A stretch of 62,594 bases of DNA from Candidatus Gottesmanbacteria bacterium (GCA_016182365.1 JACOXO010000004.1:1-62594), one strand, 5' to 3'; positions 8,930 through 17,096 are shown, counted from the first letter of the stretch. Notes: generated by a model from the letters alone, not told the origin. Numbers and translations are program-made.

Positions 8930-8970
8930 TGGCGCGTACGGGATTCGAACCCGTGATTTCGGCCTTGTCC
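8930..8970 (-). pseudogene. 3' part of a tRNA (Glu-like), remnant
   Basis: Read on the minus strand: half of an anticodon arm (ACAAGGCCG), a perfect T-arm (ACGGG-TTCGAAT-CCCGT) and an acceptor strand ACGCGCC plus A. No matching 5' half lies directly upstream. Instead there is a hairpin (GCCCAGC-CAA-GCTGGGC at 8983-8999) and a degenerate second copy of the T-arm flank (9006-9030). The matching 5' half may be the fragment near 9204, beyond the intact tRNA-Glu. This is probably a broken tRNA gene; an unusual intron-containing tRNA cannot be excluded. Confidence 0.55.
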
Positions 8971-9042
8971 CAGTACCATCTTGCCCAGCCAAGCTGGGCT
9001 TAGATGTACGGGATCCCGTAATTTCTTGCCGCATTTTTGTTG

Positions 9043-9116
9043 TGCCGCTAACGAGATTCGAACTCGTGGTTTCCACCTTGAAAGGGTGGCGTCCTTGTCC
9101 CCTAGACGATAGCGGC
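9043..9116 (-). tRNA. tRNA-Glu (UUC)
   Basis: Complete cloverleaf on the minus strand: acceptor GCCGCTA/TAGCGGC, D-arm containing GTCTAGGGGACAAGGAC, anticodon arm CCACC-CTTTCAA-GGTGG with anticodon TTC, T-arm ACGAG-TTCGAAT-CTCGT. The 3' CCA is not encoded. It sits between two tRNA-like fragments. Confidence 0.93.
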
Positions 9117-9127
9117 AGAAATTTCTG

Positions 9128-9204
9128 GGAAAAAAGCCGCGTCCCCGCCTGCCATTGCTTGACGCAAGGCTAGCGGGCAGGCAAGACCGCTAGACGATGG
9201 CGCC
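9128..9204 (-). pseudogene. 5' part of a Glu-like tRNA interrupted in the D-loop by a GC-rich palindrome
   Basis: The minus strand begins GGCGCCATCGTCTAGCGGTC, a typical acceptor plus D-arm start of tRNA-Glu. It is then broken by an element with arms GCCTGCC/GGCAGGC (9147-9183), after which D-arm and anticodon-stem sequence resumes (GGACGCGGC, then T-rich). No T-arm follows; the intact tRNA-Glu starts instead. The first five acceptor bases pair with the 3' fragment at 8930-8970, suggesting the two were one tRNA-Glu gene. Confidence 0.55.
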
Positions 9205-9269
9205 AGGATAGCTAGTATTATAACCCATAACTACCCAGATTTAAAATTGTGCTAAAATTAGCATAAATA

Positions 9270-9887
9270 ATGACATCTACGAAGCTGATAGTTGCCATAT
9301 CTATATTAATAGTATCTGTTGTTGGTTTAATTTTTCTATCATTCTATGGATTGGTAATTTTTGGCTTGGTTTATAACAAAGTGGTAGGAAGTCCTATTAT
9401 ATCTAAAAAAATTCAGGCAATCCCTCCCAGCAGTCAGTGGTCTACATATACTGATGGTAATTTAGGAATATCCTTAAAGTACCCGCCTTCATGGACTGTT
9501 GAGATGGTGCCGCAGGAAGAATCCTCATATTATGTTGTTCGCGTGGCTTCGGATATTTATAAAACCAGTCCTATGATAGGTATTATTATTAAATCAGGAA
9601 ATGACCCATTCTGGAAGCAGGTACAAATTGATCGTTACGTTAACAATTCTCAACCCGGTAAAGAAGAAGTTATGATAGATGGCCATAAATTCATCCGCTT
9701 TTATAATGACAGTCTGTATGACGGATATAAATTGTCAAATGAATATATTTATCCCAATAGCCAATGGCCGATAAAATTTAGGCTTTACAATATTCTTACC
9801 CAGGACTACACCCAGGAAGTTGCAATTGCAATGAATTCCATACTTGATCAGATTGTCAATTCGATAACATTTACAAACACACAATAG
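9270..9887 (+). CDS. Membrane-anchored PsbP-like / DUF1795-like protein
   Basis: 205 aa. One N-terminal membrane segment (about residues 7-30), a linker, then an extracytoplasmic domain starting WSTYTDGNLGISLKYPPSW, the usual opening of PsbP-like folds in CPR lipoprotein-like proteins. Role unknown; probably a surface protein. TGCTAAAAT with its box at 9253-9258 lies upstream, and the start is ATG 9270. Its stop codon overlaps the first two bases of a 26-bp palindrome. Confidence 0.7.
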   Translation: MTSTKLIVAISILIVSVVGLIFLSFYGLVIFGLVYNKVVGSPIISKKIQAIPPSSQWSTYTDGNLGISLKYPPSWTVEMVPQEESSYYVVRVASDIYKTSPMIGIIIKSGNDPFWKQVQIDRYVNNSQPGKEEVMIDGHKFIRFYNDSLYDGYKLSNEYIYPNSQWPIKFRLYNILTQDYTQEVAIAMNSILDQIVNSITFTNTQ

Positions 9888-9911
9888 TTCGATGATTCGA
9901 ATTATCGAACT
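9886..9911. repeat. Palindrome family A, copy 1 (26 bp)
   Basis: Near-perfect palindrome with half-site AGTTCGATGATTC; one mismatch in the right arm (ATTATC for ATCATC). Its first two bases are part of the TAG stop of the upstream gene. Other copies: 20847-20884 (diverged outer arms), 22270-22295 and 58000-58025. There is no T-run, so it is not a classical terminator. Confidence 0.85.
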
Positions 9912-9959
9912 CCTTTAGCCTTGATTAAATTGTATGATTGTGCTATAAGAGCAGGCAAT

Positions 9960-10745
9960 ATGGCAAAACCTGATTATTTAAATCCCGTAGGACCCCAAGT
10001 CGAATCCCCTTATCAAATTACTCAAACTGAACTTTTGAGCTCCCAAGCAGTACCACTTCAAATAGGGAGTCGTTGGTTAGAGATAAGTGGAGTTAAAATG
10101 CATCCAGCAAGAAATGTACATATAGTTAATCATGGGTTAAGACAAGATGCTACCTTTGAAAGAGTAGAAATATCAGGTGAACTTCATGAAAAAGTACCTG
10201 AACTTAGAATTATTCAAGAAAACGGAGGAGTGTCTACTTATGGATTGGATCAGATTGGGCACAATGTAAAATTACCGTGGAGCGTGCGTATCTATCCTCA
10301 TCCTTCTAATTCTAGATATCCACTTCGTAGATTCAGTGTTATTCAATTTCCTGAACAAGATTCATATATTAAAGTCACTTCGGAACAATCTAGTCCTCAA
10401 GATTTACTAATGGTTATTGATGAAGATGGAAATTGTATGGTCCGTTCGTTAACTCCAGAAGAAGCTGATTTATTGGCAGAAAGAGATAGGAAGATGGCTG
10501 AACAGTCTCGGGGAACTAAAGATAATCATCAAATATGGAATTACCGTGGAGAAAAAATGAGAATGCTCCAAAGAGAAAGAAATAAACTTCAGACAGGAAA
10601 TAAAGGCAAAGATCATGGTAGAAAGCAGTCTTTGATGGCTGCAATTGATAGCGAAATGGCTTTAATTAGCACAATGAGCAACGATGAGTTGAACAGACCA
10701 CGTAAAAGACGATTCAGAGATAGAGATTACGAGGATTCTTTTTAA
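9960..10745 (+). CDS. Hypothetical protein, C-terminally basic
   Basis: 261 aa from ATG 9960. A TTG 39 bp upstream is in frame, but the -10-like TATGAT and TGCTATAAG lie between the two, so the ATG is preferred. The N-terminal 150 residues look like a beta-rich domain; the C-terminal 100 are charged (RKMAEQSRG, KGKDHGRK) and end RKRRFRDRDYEDSF, which could contact nucleic acid. No family recognised. Tail-to-tail 4-bp overlap with the polymerase gene. Confidence 0.65.
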   Translation: MAKPDYLNPVGPQVESPYQITQTELLSSQAVPLQIGSRWLEISGVKMHPARNVHIVNHGLRQDATFERVEISGELHEKVPELRIIQENGGVSTYGLDQIGHNVKLPWSVRIYPHPSNSRYPLRRFSVIQFPEQDSYIKVTSEQSSPQDLLMVIDEDGNCMVRSLTPEEADLLAERDRKMAEQSRGTKDNHQIWNYRGEKMRMLQRERNKLQTGNKGKDHGRKQSLMAAIDSEMALISTMSNDELNRPRKRRFRDRDYEDSF

Positions 10746-12001
10746 ACAAATTCTACTCTCTCAACTTGTTCCTCAAAGATAAACTCTTCCAGTTCTTTTA
10801 TTCCTCCGAAGGCGATTCTGTCAAGTACCTTATTATCTAGTCCCATCATCCGGGCGCTGGATACAACAAAATCTCCATATCTATCGTTTATTTTATCAAC
10901 AGCCTGGGAAAGTTTTCTTTTAGAAGCCTCATCTTCAAAAAACCCAAGCTGGTTATAAAGGTTTTTCTCAAGAAGATAACAGGATACTGCCAAAATTTTT
11001 ACTTCTTTGTCAGGTTTTCTTTTTAATATTTTTAATGCTTCCCTGTAAAGTTCAGTATTTGTATACATTGCTTTTTCTGTTTTATTTCCCTGGTGCCAGT
11101 AGGAATAGTCAGAAAGAAGGCAGGAAACATGGATGCCTTGGGCTGTATATCCGCCCCGTCTTAGTCTTCTGCCCATTTTCTCAACAAGCTTGCAAAGGAT
11201 TTTGGAGAGTTCATTAATATCTGCCGTTTTTTTATAAAGAGCATAAGAGTTGCCGTAGCTTTTTCTAGAAAACTCTACATTGTCTATTTCAAATCCGTGC
11301 AGTCTTAAATACCAGTAATATCCTGCAATTCCCCCAAAAGCCCTTTTTAAAAGGGGAATGGGGGAGTTGTAGAATTGTGATGGTGTATAAATTCCTGCAA
11401 GGTTTAATCTTGCGATATTTCCTGTTTTAATTCCATGGATGTCAGAGAGTTGGATTTTGGAAAGTTTATCCTGGGCATTGGTGTAGTTAATCTCAATAAG
11501 CCCGTCGGGTTTTTTTAGAGATGATGCCAGTTTTGCCCAGAAGCGATTTGGGGCAATGCCAACTGACATTGTCAGCCATTCCCCAATTTCTTCTTTAATT
11601 CTTCTTTTGATTTCAACTGCTGTATTTTTAAGTCCCTTTTCAAAGCAGGGGCTTCCGGAAAAATTCAAAACCATCTCATCAATTGACTTTATATACACCT
11701 CAGATGAATATTCCCGCAGGAGCGCAACAAGTTTTCTATTTACGAAACGGTACTTATTAGGGTCAGGTGGAAGTACGATAATCTTTGGGTATATTTCCCG
11801 TCCCTCTTTTACTCTCATTCCGGTTTTTATACCCAGTTTTTTTGCTTCAATTGAGGCAGCTAAAATGCAGCCTCCGGGTGAAGTGTAGGCGGCGACTGCA
11901 ATTGGCTTTCCTCGAAGTAAGGGGTTTGCCTGCTGTTCAACTGTTGCAAAACAGGAATTAAGGTCCAAATGCATGATATACGAAGGAGTGTTATTGAACA
12001 T
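10742..12001 (-). CDS. Y-family DNA polymerase (DinB/UmuC type)
   Basis: 419 aa. Catalytic motifs of the Y family are visible: DLNSCFATVE at the N-terminus (first Asp, and the Phe that fills the steric-gate position), the SIDE motif (KSIDEMVLNF, near residue 107) and an HhH thumb (DIHGIKTGNIARL). The C-terminal part is the little-finger region. It performs translesion synthesis. A small protein gene sits 5 bp upstream on the same strand and is probably co-transcribed. No SOS box was recognised. Confidence 0.92.
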   Translation of the reverse strand: MFNNTPSYIMHLDLNSCFATVEQQANPLLRGKPIAVAAYTSPGGCILAASIEAKKLGIKTGMRVKEGREIYPKIIVLPPDPNKYRFVNRKLVALLREYSSEVYIKSIDEMVLNFSGSPCFEKGLKNTAVEIKRRIKEEIGEWLTMSVGIAPNRFWAKLASSLKKPDGLIEINYTNAQDKLSKIQLSDIHGIKTGNIARLNLAGIYTPSQFYNSPIPLLKRAFGGIAGYYWYLRLHGFEIDNVEFSRKSYGNSYALYKKTADINELSKILCKLVEKMGRRLRRGGYTAQGIHVSCLLSDYSYWHQGNKTEKAMYTNTELYREALKILKRKPDKEVKILAVSCYLLEKNLYNQLGFFEDEASKRKLSQAVDKINDRYGDFVVSSARMMGLDNKVLDRIAFGGIKELEEFIFEEQVERVEFV

Positions 12002-12006
12002 AAAAT

Positions 12007-12261
12007 TTAATTCAACTCAGATACTTCCTCAAGTTTCCACTGCAGGGATTCGGTGTCAAAAGATAGTCTAAAAGCTGTTTCTCCAGATATTACCGAGAAA
12101 ATATGTTTTAAGGTTCTGCCGTGTTTGTAGAAGTGATGAAGTCCTACTTTGCTTACTTTATACACCCTTCCCCTCCAATAAATAGTTTCAGGATAGACTT
12201 TGTTAGTTAAAACACTGGAAACAAATTTTACTGAGACTCTTTCATCAATTTTAGTAAGCAT
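12007..12261 (-). CDS. Small protein upstream of the Y-family polymerase
   Basis: 84 aa, beta-rich (VSVKFVSSVL, YWRGRVYKVSKVGLHHF, FRLSFD..LQWKLEEV). It lies 5 bp upstream of the polymerase start on the same strand, so the two are almost certainly one operon. Its size and position resemble small partner proteins next to Y-family polymerases in other bacteria, but I cannot assign a family. It may be a polymerase accessory or clamp-like adaptor; this is inferred only from context. Confidence 0.7.
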   Translation of the reverse strand: MLTKIDERVSVKFVSSVLTNKVYPETIYWRGRVYKVSKVGLHHFYKHGRTLKHIFSVISGETAFRLSFDTESLQWKLEEVSELN

Positions 12262-12267
12262 AAATTT

Positions 12268-12347
12268 GGCCTGCCCGCAAGTGTTAAAGTATCAGCTTTG
12301 GCAGGCGGGCCTGCCCGCAAATGCTACGCAAAGCGTTGCAGGCGGGC
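12268..12347. repeat. GC-rich palindrome family B, two tandem copies
   Basis: Two adjacent units, each with outer arms GCCTGCC(CGC) and GCAGGCGGGC and a 20-25 nt variable centre (first about 12268-12309, second about 12309-12347). They are far richer in GC than the surrounding DNA. The same arms occur in the broken tRNA at 9147-9183 and inside the LamG gene at 42213-42260. The remaining gap to 12463 shows no gene. Confidence 0.85.
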
Positions 12348-12463
12348 GAATTATTAACGAATACTTACAATATAATAACCGAAACTAATCTTGTCAACTG
12401 GGAGTTTTAACAGAGTTATTTTTGACGCGGTTTTTATAAGCCTTATTAAAGCTAGGATGAAAT

Positions 12464-12748
12464 TCAATCTTCATTTTCCAGATACTTCATTAAAGATTTG
12501 GTATCGGAAAAAATCTTAGTTTTTACTTTGCCAGATTTTACTTCATCTACCATTCGGTCATATCTTTTTACGGCTTGTGGTGAAAGACTTGTTTTTTCCT
12601 CAAAGTTGACTGAAATTTGCTGATCTGCCATTTTTTTTAAAAATATTCTTACAGCTTCTTGTAAAGAAGAAAAGCCTTGTCTGTCAGCTTCTTTTGCAGC
12701 TCCATCTCTTAAGTCTGTGTTTAAAGGTATCTGAAGAATCGTTTTCAT
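12464..12748 (-). CDS. RelB/DinJ-like antitoxin without a visible toxin
   Basis: 94 aa. The N-terminal MKTILQIPLNTDLRDGAAKEADRQGFSS is a ribbon-helix-helix style beginning of RelB/DinJ antitoxins, followed by a charged helical tail. No toxin-like frame is seen downstream in the 200 bp before the repeat pair, so it is an orphan. TATAAT ends 8 nt before the ATG. It could also be a plain RHH regulator. Confidence 0.65.
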   Translation of the reverse strand: MKTILQIPLNTDLRDGAAKEADRQGFSSLQEAVRIFLKKMADQQISVNFEEKTSLSPQAVKRYDRMVDEVKSGKVKTKIFSDTKSLMKYLENED

Positions 12749-12850
12749 ATATTATGATTATAATGTTTTGATAATAATTGTCAACCCCGATTTAATCCGG
12801 GTTAATAGTTTCTGTTATAATTACACCCCATGAGCAAACTATAGGACAAT

Positions 12851-14089
12851 ATGAGAAGAGAGTTACCAGTTAATTACGAAAAATTAATTCCTGAAGCCCA
12901 AGAGTTTGAGAGACACCTACAGGGATATATAGATGGTGGGAAAGCACAAAACTTTACTGAAGCAGAAAAACAACTAGGGTGGGATTTTTATCATATATCT
13001 CTTCAATATCCAAGTCCTGCACAACATGATACTAGGATAGATATTGGTTTAAGAAATGATCTTTATTCAGAAATTTATGGAGATTTAAAAAATAAAAAAG
13101 GCATACTTATACGCGGGCTGTATGGTTTGGGAAAAACTACAGCTGTTATATTCTTAGCACAGAGATATTATGGAGGAGAAAAGAATAATTTGATTCGTAT
13201 AGACGGAAGAAATCCTGATTATGATAATCTAGTAGTTGATGACTTTGCCAGAGAAATTGGATTTAGTGAAGTGAAATGGTTTATAAGTAGTCAATCATAT
13301 CATGAGGGTAAGAGAGAAGAGATAGAGAGGGATAGTGGTGTAAAGCCACTTGAGTTTTTAGAGCAGTGGCTAGCAAAAAGAAACAGAAAAGTGCTACTAT
13401 GTTTGGATGAGGCATATAGTTATGCGGAAGACCCACAAAAACTTGAGTATATAAAAAGCTTAGTACCGCTACCCCATGTAGATCTTGTTGTTGTGGGAGA
13501 TCATAGAAGCGCTCATCTAGAGCAAAATTTCTCAACTTATTTTAAAGACTTTAGGCAATATACAATTGGAGGTCTTACATTAGAAGATACATCCCGTCTC
13601 GTACGCTTACCAATAGCAGGATCAGGAGTTATGTTTACAGATGATGCAGTAAATGAAATTCATGAGGTAACCGGAGGATACCCTCGAGAAATAATCTCGC
13701 TCTGCATAGCTTTAATGGGAAGAAACCTACGAGGCACAAATGCTGGAAAAAATTTAAATTTTACATATACGGCTGAAGAAATTAAATGGCTTTTTAACAT
13801 ATCCAGAGATGACTTTCATATATCCGATGATGGATTCTATGAAGTGTTTGCAGATGCAAAAATGCTTACAAGATTAATTTATAGAGGATTGTTAAGTTCA
13901 GATGAGCAAATCATTGTAAAACAATTGGCAAAGAGAGGTGGAATACCTACAAAAGAGATTGATCCGCAAAAGGTCGATAGATTAGAAGAAATGGATCTTG
14001 TTATAAAAGATAAAAAAAGAAGAAAATATAGAATCAAAAGCCGTATCTACGAACGCTTTTTTCGAGAACATAATATTGACGAAGTCTAA
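12851..14089 (+). CDS. AAA-type P-loop ATPase with C-terminal winged-helix-like region
   Basis: 412 aa. Walker A GLYGLGKTT at residues 89-97, Walker B VLLCLDEA at 181-188, a sensor-like DHRSAH near 217, and TGGYPREI near 274 as in ORC/Cdc6- and ExeA-like AAA ATPases. The last 90 residues are helical and basic, consistent with a winged helix. Substrate unknown. Upstream TATAAT is followed after 8 nt by a 4-codon frame (ATG at 12829, stop TAG), then ATG 12851; TATAGG 8 nt before 12851 could be a second promoter. Confidence 0.75.
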   Translation: MRRELPVNYEKLIPEAQEFERHLQGYIDGGKAQNFTEAEKQLGWDFYHISLQYPSPAQHDTRIDIGLRNDLYSEIYGDLKNKKGILIRGLYGLGKTTAVIFLAQRYYGGEKNNLIRIDGRNPDYDNLVVDDFAREIGFSEVKWFISSQSYHEGKREEIERDSGVKPLEFLEQWLAKRNRKVLLCLDEAYSYAEDPQKLEYIKSLVPLPHVDLVVVGDHRSAHLEQNFSTYFKDFRQYTIGGLTLEDTSRLVRLPIAGSGVMFTDDAVNEIHEVTGGYPREIISLCIALMGRNLRGTNAGKNLNFTYTAEEIKWLFNISRDDFHISDDGFYEVFADAKMLTRLIYRGLLSSDEQIIVKQLAKRGGIPTKEIDPQKVDRLEEMDLVIKDKKRRKYRIKSRIYERFFREHNIDEV

Positions 14090-14164
14090 ATTAACTTTTT
14101 AAGAATATATTTTTCAACGTGACAATTAATAATTAAAATGTAAAAAATAAAGTGTATAAATGTA

Positions 14165-14320
14165 ATAAATACAACTATTTTAAAAAATGATTTAACTAAT
14201 GCTTTAGAAAAGAAGAAAAGAGAAAAATACCTTCAAAGCATTAAAAAGGCACGTCAGGAATATAAAAATGGCCAAATTTTTACTCACGAAGAGGCGTTTA
14301 AAAAGGAGAGAAATTTATAG
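14165..14320 (+). pseudogene. Small charged antitoxin-like frame without a normal start
   Basis: The frame encodes about 51 residues, LTNALEKKKREKYLQSIKKA then ending GQIFTHEEAFKKERNL, a composition common in C-terminal parts of antitoxins. It opens after a stop at 14141 and contains only ATA and ATT as possible initiators, no ATG, GTG or TTG at its head. TATAAA at 14155-14160 could be a -10 box. It is either a decayed antitoxin or a gene with a rare start. The rest of the 14090-14344 gap is AT-rich without other signal. Confidence 0.35.
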
Positions 14321-14344
14321 ATAAAAATATGCTATAGTGAAACT

Positions 14345-14740
14345 ATGGAGGAGCAACAGATGAATGTACCAAAGCTGGAACAGTTAAAAGAGTTGCCTAA
14401 GGATTTACGGTCTCTTCCAAAACCTCATTCAAGAAAGAAAATAATTATTGTTGGAATTATTGTCTTATTTCTTTTAATCATTGCTGTATCTTTATTGAAC
14501 AAAAGTTTACCTAATTTTTCTAGATCTCCAAATATTTTTAACTCAAATAAATCAGATTTTAGACCAATATGTGCTCAGTACACTATTGAAGATACCACAA
14601 TTACTGCTTGTGCAACCTGTGGAAATAATATTTGTGAGGGGTATGAAAATTGTACACCTTCTAATGTTGATATCATGGATTGTGGTGCATTATATTGTCC
14701 TGGTGATTGCGGTATTACCCCAATACCAGCCAATAAATAG
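14345..14740 (+). CDS. Membrane-anchored cysteine-rich protein
   Basis: 131 aa. Cytoplasmic basic N-terminus, one membrane segment (about residues 35-56), then a short extracellular part with eight cysteines (CATCGNNICEGYENC, later CGALYCPGDCG). The spacing CGNNICEGYENC..C..CPGDC resembles small secreted Cys-rich/calcium-binding-like repeats in CPR surface proteins. Function unknown. TATAGT lies upstream and ATG 14345 is followed closely by a second in-frame ATG at 14360. Confidence 0.65.
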   Translation: MEEQQMNVPKLEQLKELPKDLRSLPKPHSRKKIIIVGIIVLFLLIIAVSLLNKSLPNFSRSPNIFNSNKSDFRPICAQYTIEDTTITACATCGNNICEGYENCTPSNVDIMDCGALYCPGDCGITPIPANK

Positions 14741-14745
14741 ATAAT

Positions 14746-14964
14746 ATGCAAGCGCTTGTTGAAATAGGCAGAACCATTCTTGTTATAATTATTCTTTCAA
14801 TATTCTTAGGTGTGATGGTTACTTTTGCCGGAGGCATTCCACTTATTGGCAAGCTTCCTGGGGATTTGTATATAAGGAAGGGGCCAATCCGTTTTTATCT
14901 TCCTCTTACCAGTTCAATTATAATAAGTCTGGTTTTGACATGGATTCTTAATACCCTTCGTTAA
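14746..14964 (+). CDS. DUF2905 family small membrane protein
   Basis: 72 aa, two hydrophobic helices separated by the DUF2905 signature GKLPGDLYIRKGPIRFYLP. Family function unknown. It starts 5 bp after the Cys-rich gene and ends 1 bp before the DUF192 gene, so it belongs to a short rightward operon. Confidence 0.85.
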   Translation: MQALVEIGRTILVIIILSIFLGVMVTFAGGIPLIGKLPGDLYIRKGPIRFYLPLTSSIIISLVLTWILNTLR

Positions 14965-14965
14965 A

Positions 14966-15409
14966 ATGCGCAAATTCATTCCCATACTTCTTATTATCCT
15001 CACAATTTTTGGCTTGTTTATATTTTTCCAAAATAGAAGAGGTAATTCAGATTTAAAAGAGATTAAAGTTGGCAATGCTTCAGTTTTTGTAACCATAGCA
15101 GATAGCGAAAATGAGAGAGTTAAAGGTTTATCAGGGACTACGGGTTTAGCTGATAACCAGGGGATGCTTTTTGTGTACGATAGACCAGGTATATATTCAT
15201 TCTGGATGTTTGAAATGCTGTACCCTTTGGATTTTATCTGGATAAACAATGACAGGGTTGTTGAGGTATCGGAAAATATACCCAATCCCACACAAAATAA
15301 CCCTGATCCTGTGACTTTAGTACCTTCTACTCCCGTTGATAAAATACTGGAGGTGCCGGCTGGTTTTGTTGCCAAAAACAATATTAAAGTCGGTGACGTG
15401 GTAAAATAA
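14966..15409 (+). CDS. DUF192 family secreted protein
   Basis: 147 aa. An N-terminal hydrophobic segment (about residues 5-22) acts as signal or anchor; a DUF192 domain follows with the conserved pieces ERVKGLSG, GMLFVYDRPGIYSFWM and PLDFIWI, and ends ILEVPAGFVAKNNIKVGD. Family function unknown; members are exported small beta proteins. Translation is probably coupled to the neighbours (1 bp and 3 bp gaps). Confidence 0.88.
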   Translation: MRKFIPILLIILTIFGLFIFFQNRRGNSDLKEIKVGNASVFVTIADSENERVKGLSGTTGLADNQGMLFVYDRPGIYSFWMFEMLYPLDFIWINNDRVVEVSENIPNPTQNNPDPVTLVPSTPVDKILEVPAGFVAKNNIKVGDVVK

Positions 15410-15412
15410 GTA

Positions 15413-15871
15413 ATGAGACGCAAAAAAGAAATCTCATCAGGTGGGATAGTTTATAAATTAGTAGATAGTAGTCCTCACATCCTTGTTTTAAAAGACTCTA
15501 AAGGCAAATGGACATTTCCAAAGGGTTTAATTGAAGAAAATGAAGATCCTGTTGTTTGTGCAAAAAGGGAGATTAAGGAAGAAGTTGGGGTAACAGAAAT
15601 TGAGTTTGTGAAAGAATTAGGGACAGTTCATTATAAATACATTTTTGAGAATGATCTTATTGATAAAACAGTCTTTTATTCACTTTTTAGGTTAATAGGA
15701 AGTCCTGTATTAAAGCCTCAGAAAGAAGAAGGTATACAGCAAGTTATGTTTATTGACTTAAAAGGCGCAAGAAATATAATAGGGTATGAAAAAACAAATG
15801 CACCAATACTTTCTAAGATTGAAGATTTTTTCCAGAAAAAGGATAATAAGGCGAAGACGGAAAAAAAGTAA
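15413..15871 (+). CDS. Nudix hydrolase (Ap4A-hydrolase-like)
   Basis: 152 aa. SSGGIVYK start, FPKGLIEENEDP and REIKEEVG form a full Nudix box (about residues 40-62). The FPKG-type box and the tail arrangement resemble bis(5'-nucleosyl)-tetraphosphatase-type Nudix proteins. Its 3' end overlaps the metallopeptidase frame by 86 bp. Confidence 0.88.
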   Translation: MRRKKEISSGGIVYKLVDSSPHILVLKDSKGKWTFPKGLIEENEDPVVCAKREIKEEVGVTEIEFVKELGTVHYKYIFENDLIDKTVFYSLFRLIGSPVLKPQKEEGIQQVMFIDLKGARNIIGYEKTNAPILSKIEDFFQKKDNKAKTEKK

Positions 15872-16259
15872 TACTCCAGTCGGCTGGCTGCCTGCTCCTG
15901 ATATTCACATTATGTTGTCTGAATTAGTCCCTGTTTTAGAGCTGGATTATATTAATCTTGAGAGAATAAAAACATTTAGAAGTACAGGATCCAAAGCTTA
16001 TGCCAGGGCACGTATCTGGGCTTTCCCCAGGATCTGGCAGCAGGCTTTGGAACTGCCTCCTCATTATGTGATTGAAGTAATTTCCGAGAAGTTTGATTAT
16101 TTGGGAGATGATGATAAAAAAAGAGTTTTGATTCATGAGCTGATGCATATACCTAAAAACTTCTCAGGCGCCTTAGTGTCTCATAGAGGCCGCTACCATG
16201 CTATCAATCATAGGACAGTTGAAAGAAGATTTGAGGAATATTTGAAGAATAGAGTATAG
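15786..16259 (+). CDS. Phage-type putative metallopeptidase (HELMH)
   Basis: Frame of 157 codons. The zinc motif HELMH followed by IPKNFSGALVSHR matches the putative metallopeptidase family found in phages, archaea and CPR. The conserved part begins about WLPAPDIHIML (residue 33). The true start is unclear: ATG 15786 gives an odd basic head (RKRIIRRRRKK) and an 86-bp overlap with the Nudix gene, while ATG 15912 would cut into the conserved region. Initiation at a non-ATG codon or translational coupling are both possible. Confidence 0.75.
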   Translation: MKKQMHQYFLRLKIFSRKRIIRRRRKKSNTPVGWLPAPDIHIMLSELVPVLELDYINLERIKTFRSTGSKAYARARIWAFPRIWQQALELPPHYVIEVISEKFDYLGDDDKKRVLIHELMHIPKNFSGALVSHRGRYHAINHRTVERRFEEYLKNRV

Positions 16260-16379
16260 TTGTTTAGAAGTACAGAAGTTTAGTAATGGAAAATAGAAAT
16301 TAGAGTTTGGATTATCTATTTACCATTATCCAGTTTCTATTACCAAATAACCAAACTTCCGCATAACTAATTTCTAATT
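16260..16379. repeat. AT-rich region of imperfect inverted repeats before holA
   Basis: No gene. Several related words occur on both strands (AATGGAAAATAGAAATTAG against CTAATTTCTAATTATG; AGTTTGG against CCAAACTT; TACCATTATCCAG), suggesting an eroded palindromic element. holA begins directly at its end. Confidence 0.4.
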
Positions 16380-17057
16380 ATGAACATTCTTTTACATGGT
16401 GATGATGTAGCAAAGTCCAGGGATGCATTAAGCATCCTAAGATTTGACAGGGATGAAGTTATCACCTTTGACGGCAAGTCCGCAAACCTTGGCGAGATTA
16501 AACAAGCATGCGAATCAATTTCTTTATTCGGTGAAAAAAGGGTAGTAATTATCGAGAATCTATTTTCAAGACTAACTAAAAATGAATTAAAAGAGATAAT
16601 CTCGTATTTATCTTCAATCGACACCAACTATGATATTATAATTTGGGAAGGCAAACTACTTACCAAGACTGCAATTGGCAAACTTGGGAAAAAGTGGCAA
16701 GCAAAAGAGTTCTCACTCCCTAAAGTCATATTTACATTAATGGAATCTGTAAGACCCAAAAATAATGTCAAAATGCTTGAGCTTTTACAAAAAGCAAAGG
16801 AATTAAAAGTAGGTAATGAGTTTATATTCCTGATGCTGGTAAGGCAAATTAGGATGCTAATTCTTGCCAAAGATAAGGGCTTAGGGGATATGCCTTTTTG
16901 GATGGCAGGCAAGTTTGAAAAACAGGCAGAATATTTTAAGATAGACCAATTATTGTTAATGTATAAAAAGCTGCTGGCAATTGATATAAGGCAAAAAACA
17001 GGAGCAGGAGCATTTGATTTAGGGGGCGAGCTTGACTTATTATTCGCAACACTATAG
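16380..17057 (+). CDS. holA: DNA polymerase III delta subunit, short form
   Basis: 225 aa, shorter than the usual ~340. N-terminal LHGDDVAKSRDAL and KRVVIIENLFS (domain I of HolA-like clamp-loader subunits), then the helical collar region (EFIFLMLVRQIRMLI and QKTGAGAFDLGGELDLL at the end). The subunit opens the sliding clamp during loading. Domain II seems reduced. Assignment rests on the overall pattern and the characteristic C-terminus. Confidence 0.75.
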   Translation: MNILLHGDDVAKSRDALSILRFDRDEVITFDGKSANLGEIKQACESISLFGEKRVVIIENLFSRLTKNELKEIISYLSSIDTNYDIIIWEGKLLTKTAIGKLGKKWQAKEFSLPKVIFTLMESVRPKNNVKMLELLQKAKELKVGNEFIFLMLVRQIRMLILAKDKGLGDMPFWMAGKFEKQAEYFKIDQLLLMYKKLLAIDIRQKTGAGAFDLGGELDLLFATL

Positions 17058-17096
17058 TATTATTTCATACTTTTTCATACGAAAGGATAAAAATCT

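Noticed and set aside
12268-12347. CRISPR array
   Set aside because: Two palindromic units with variable centres and no regular repeat-spacer pattern or cas genes.
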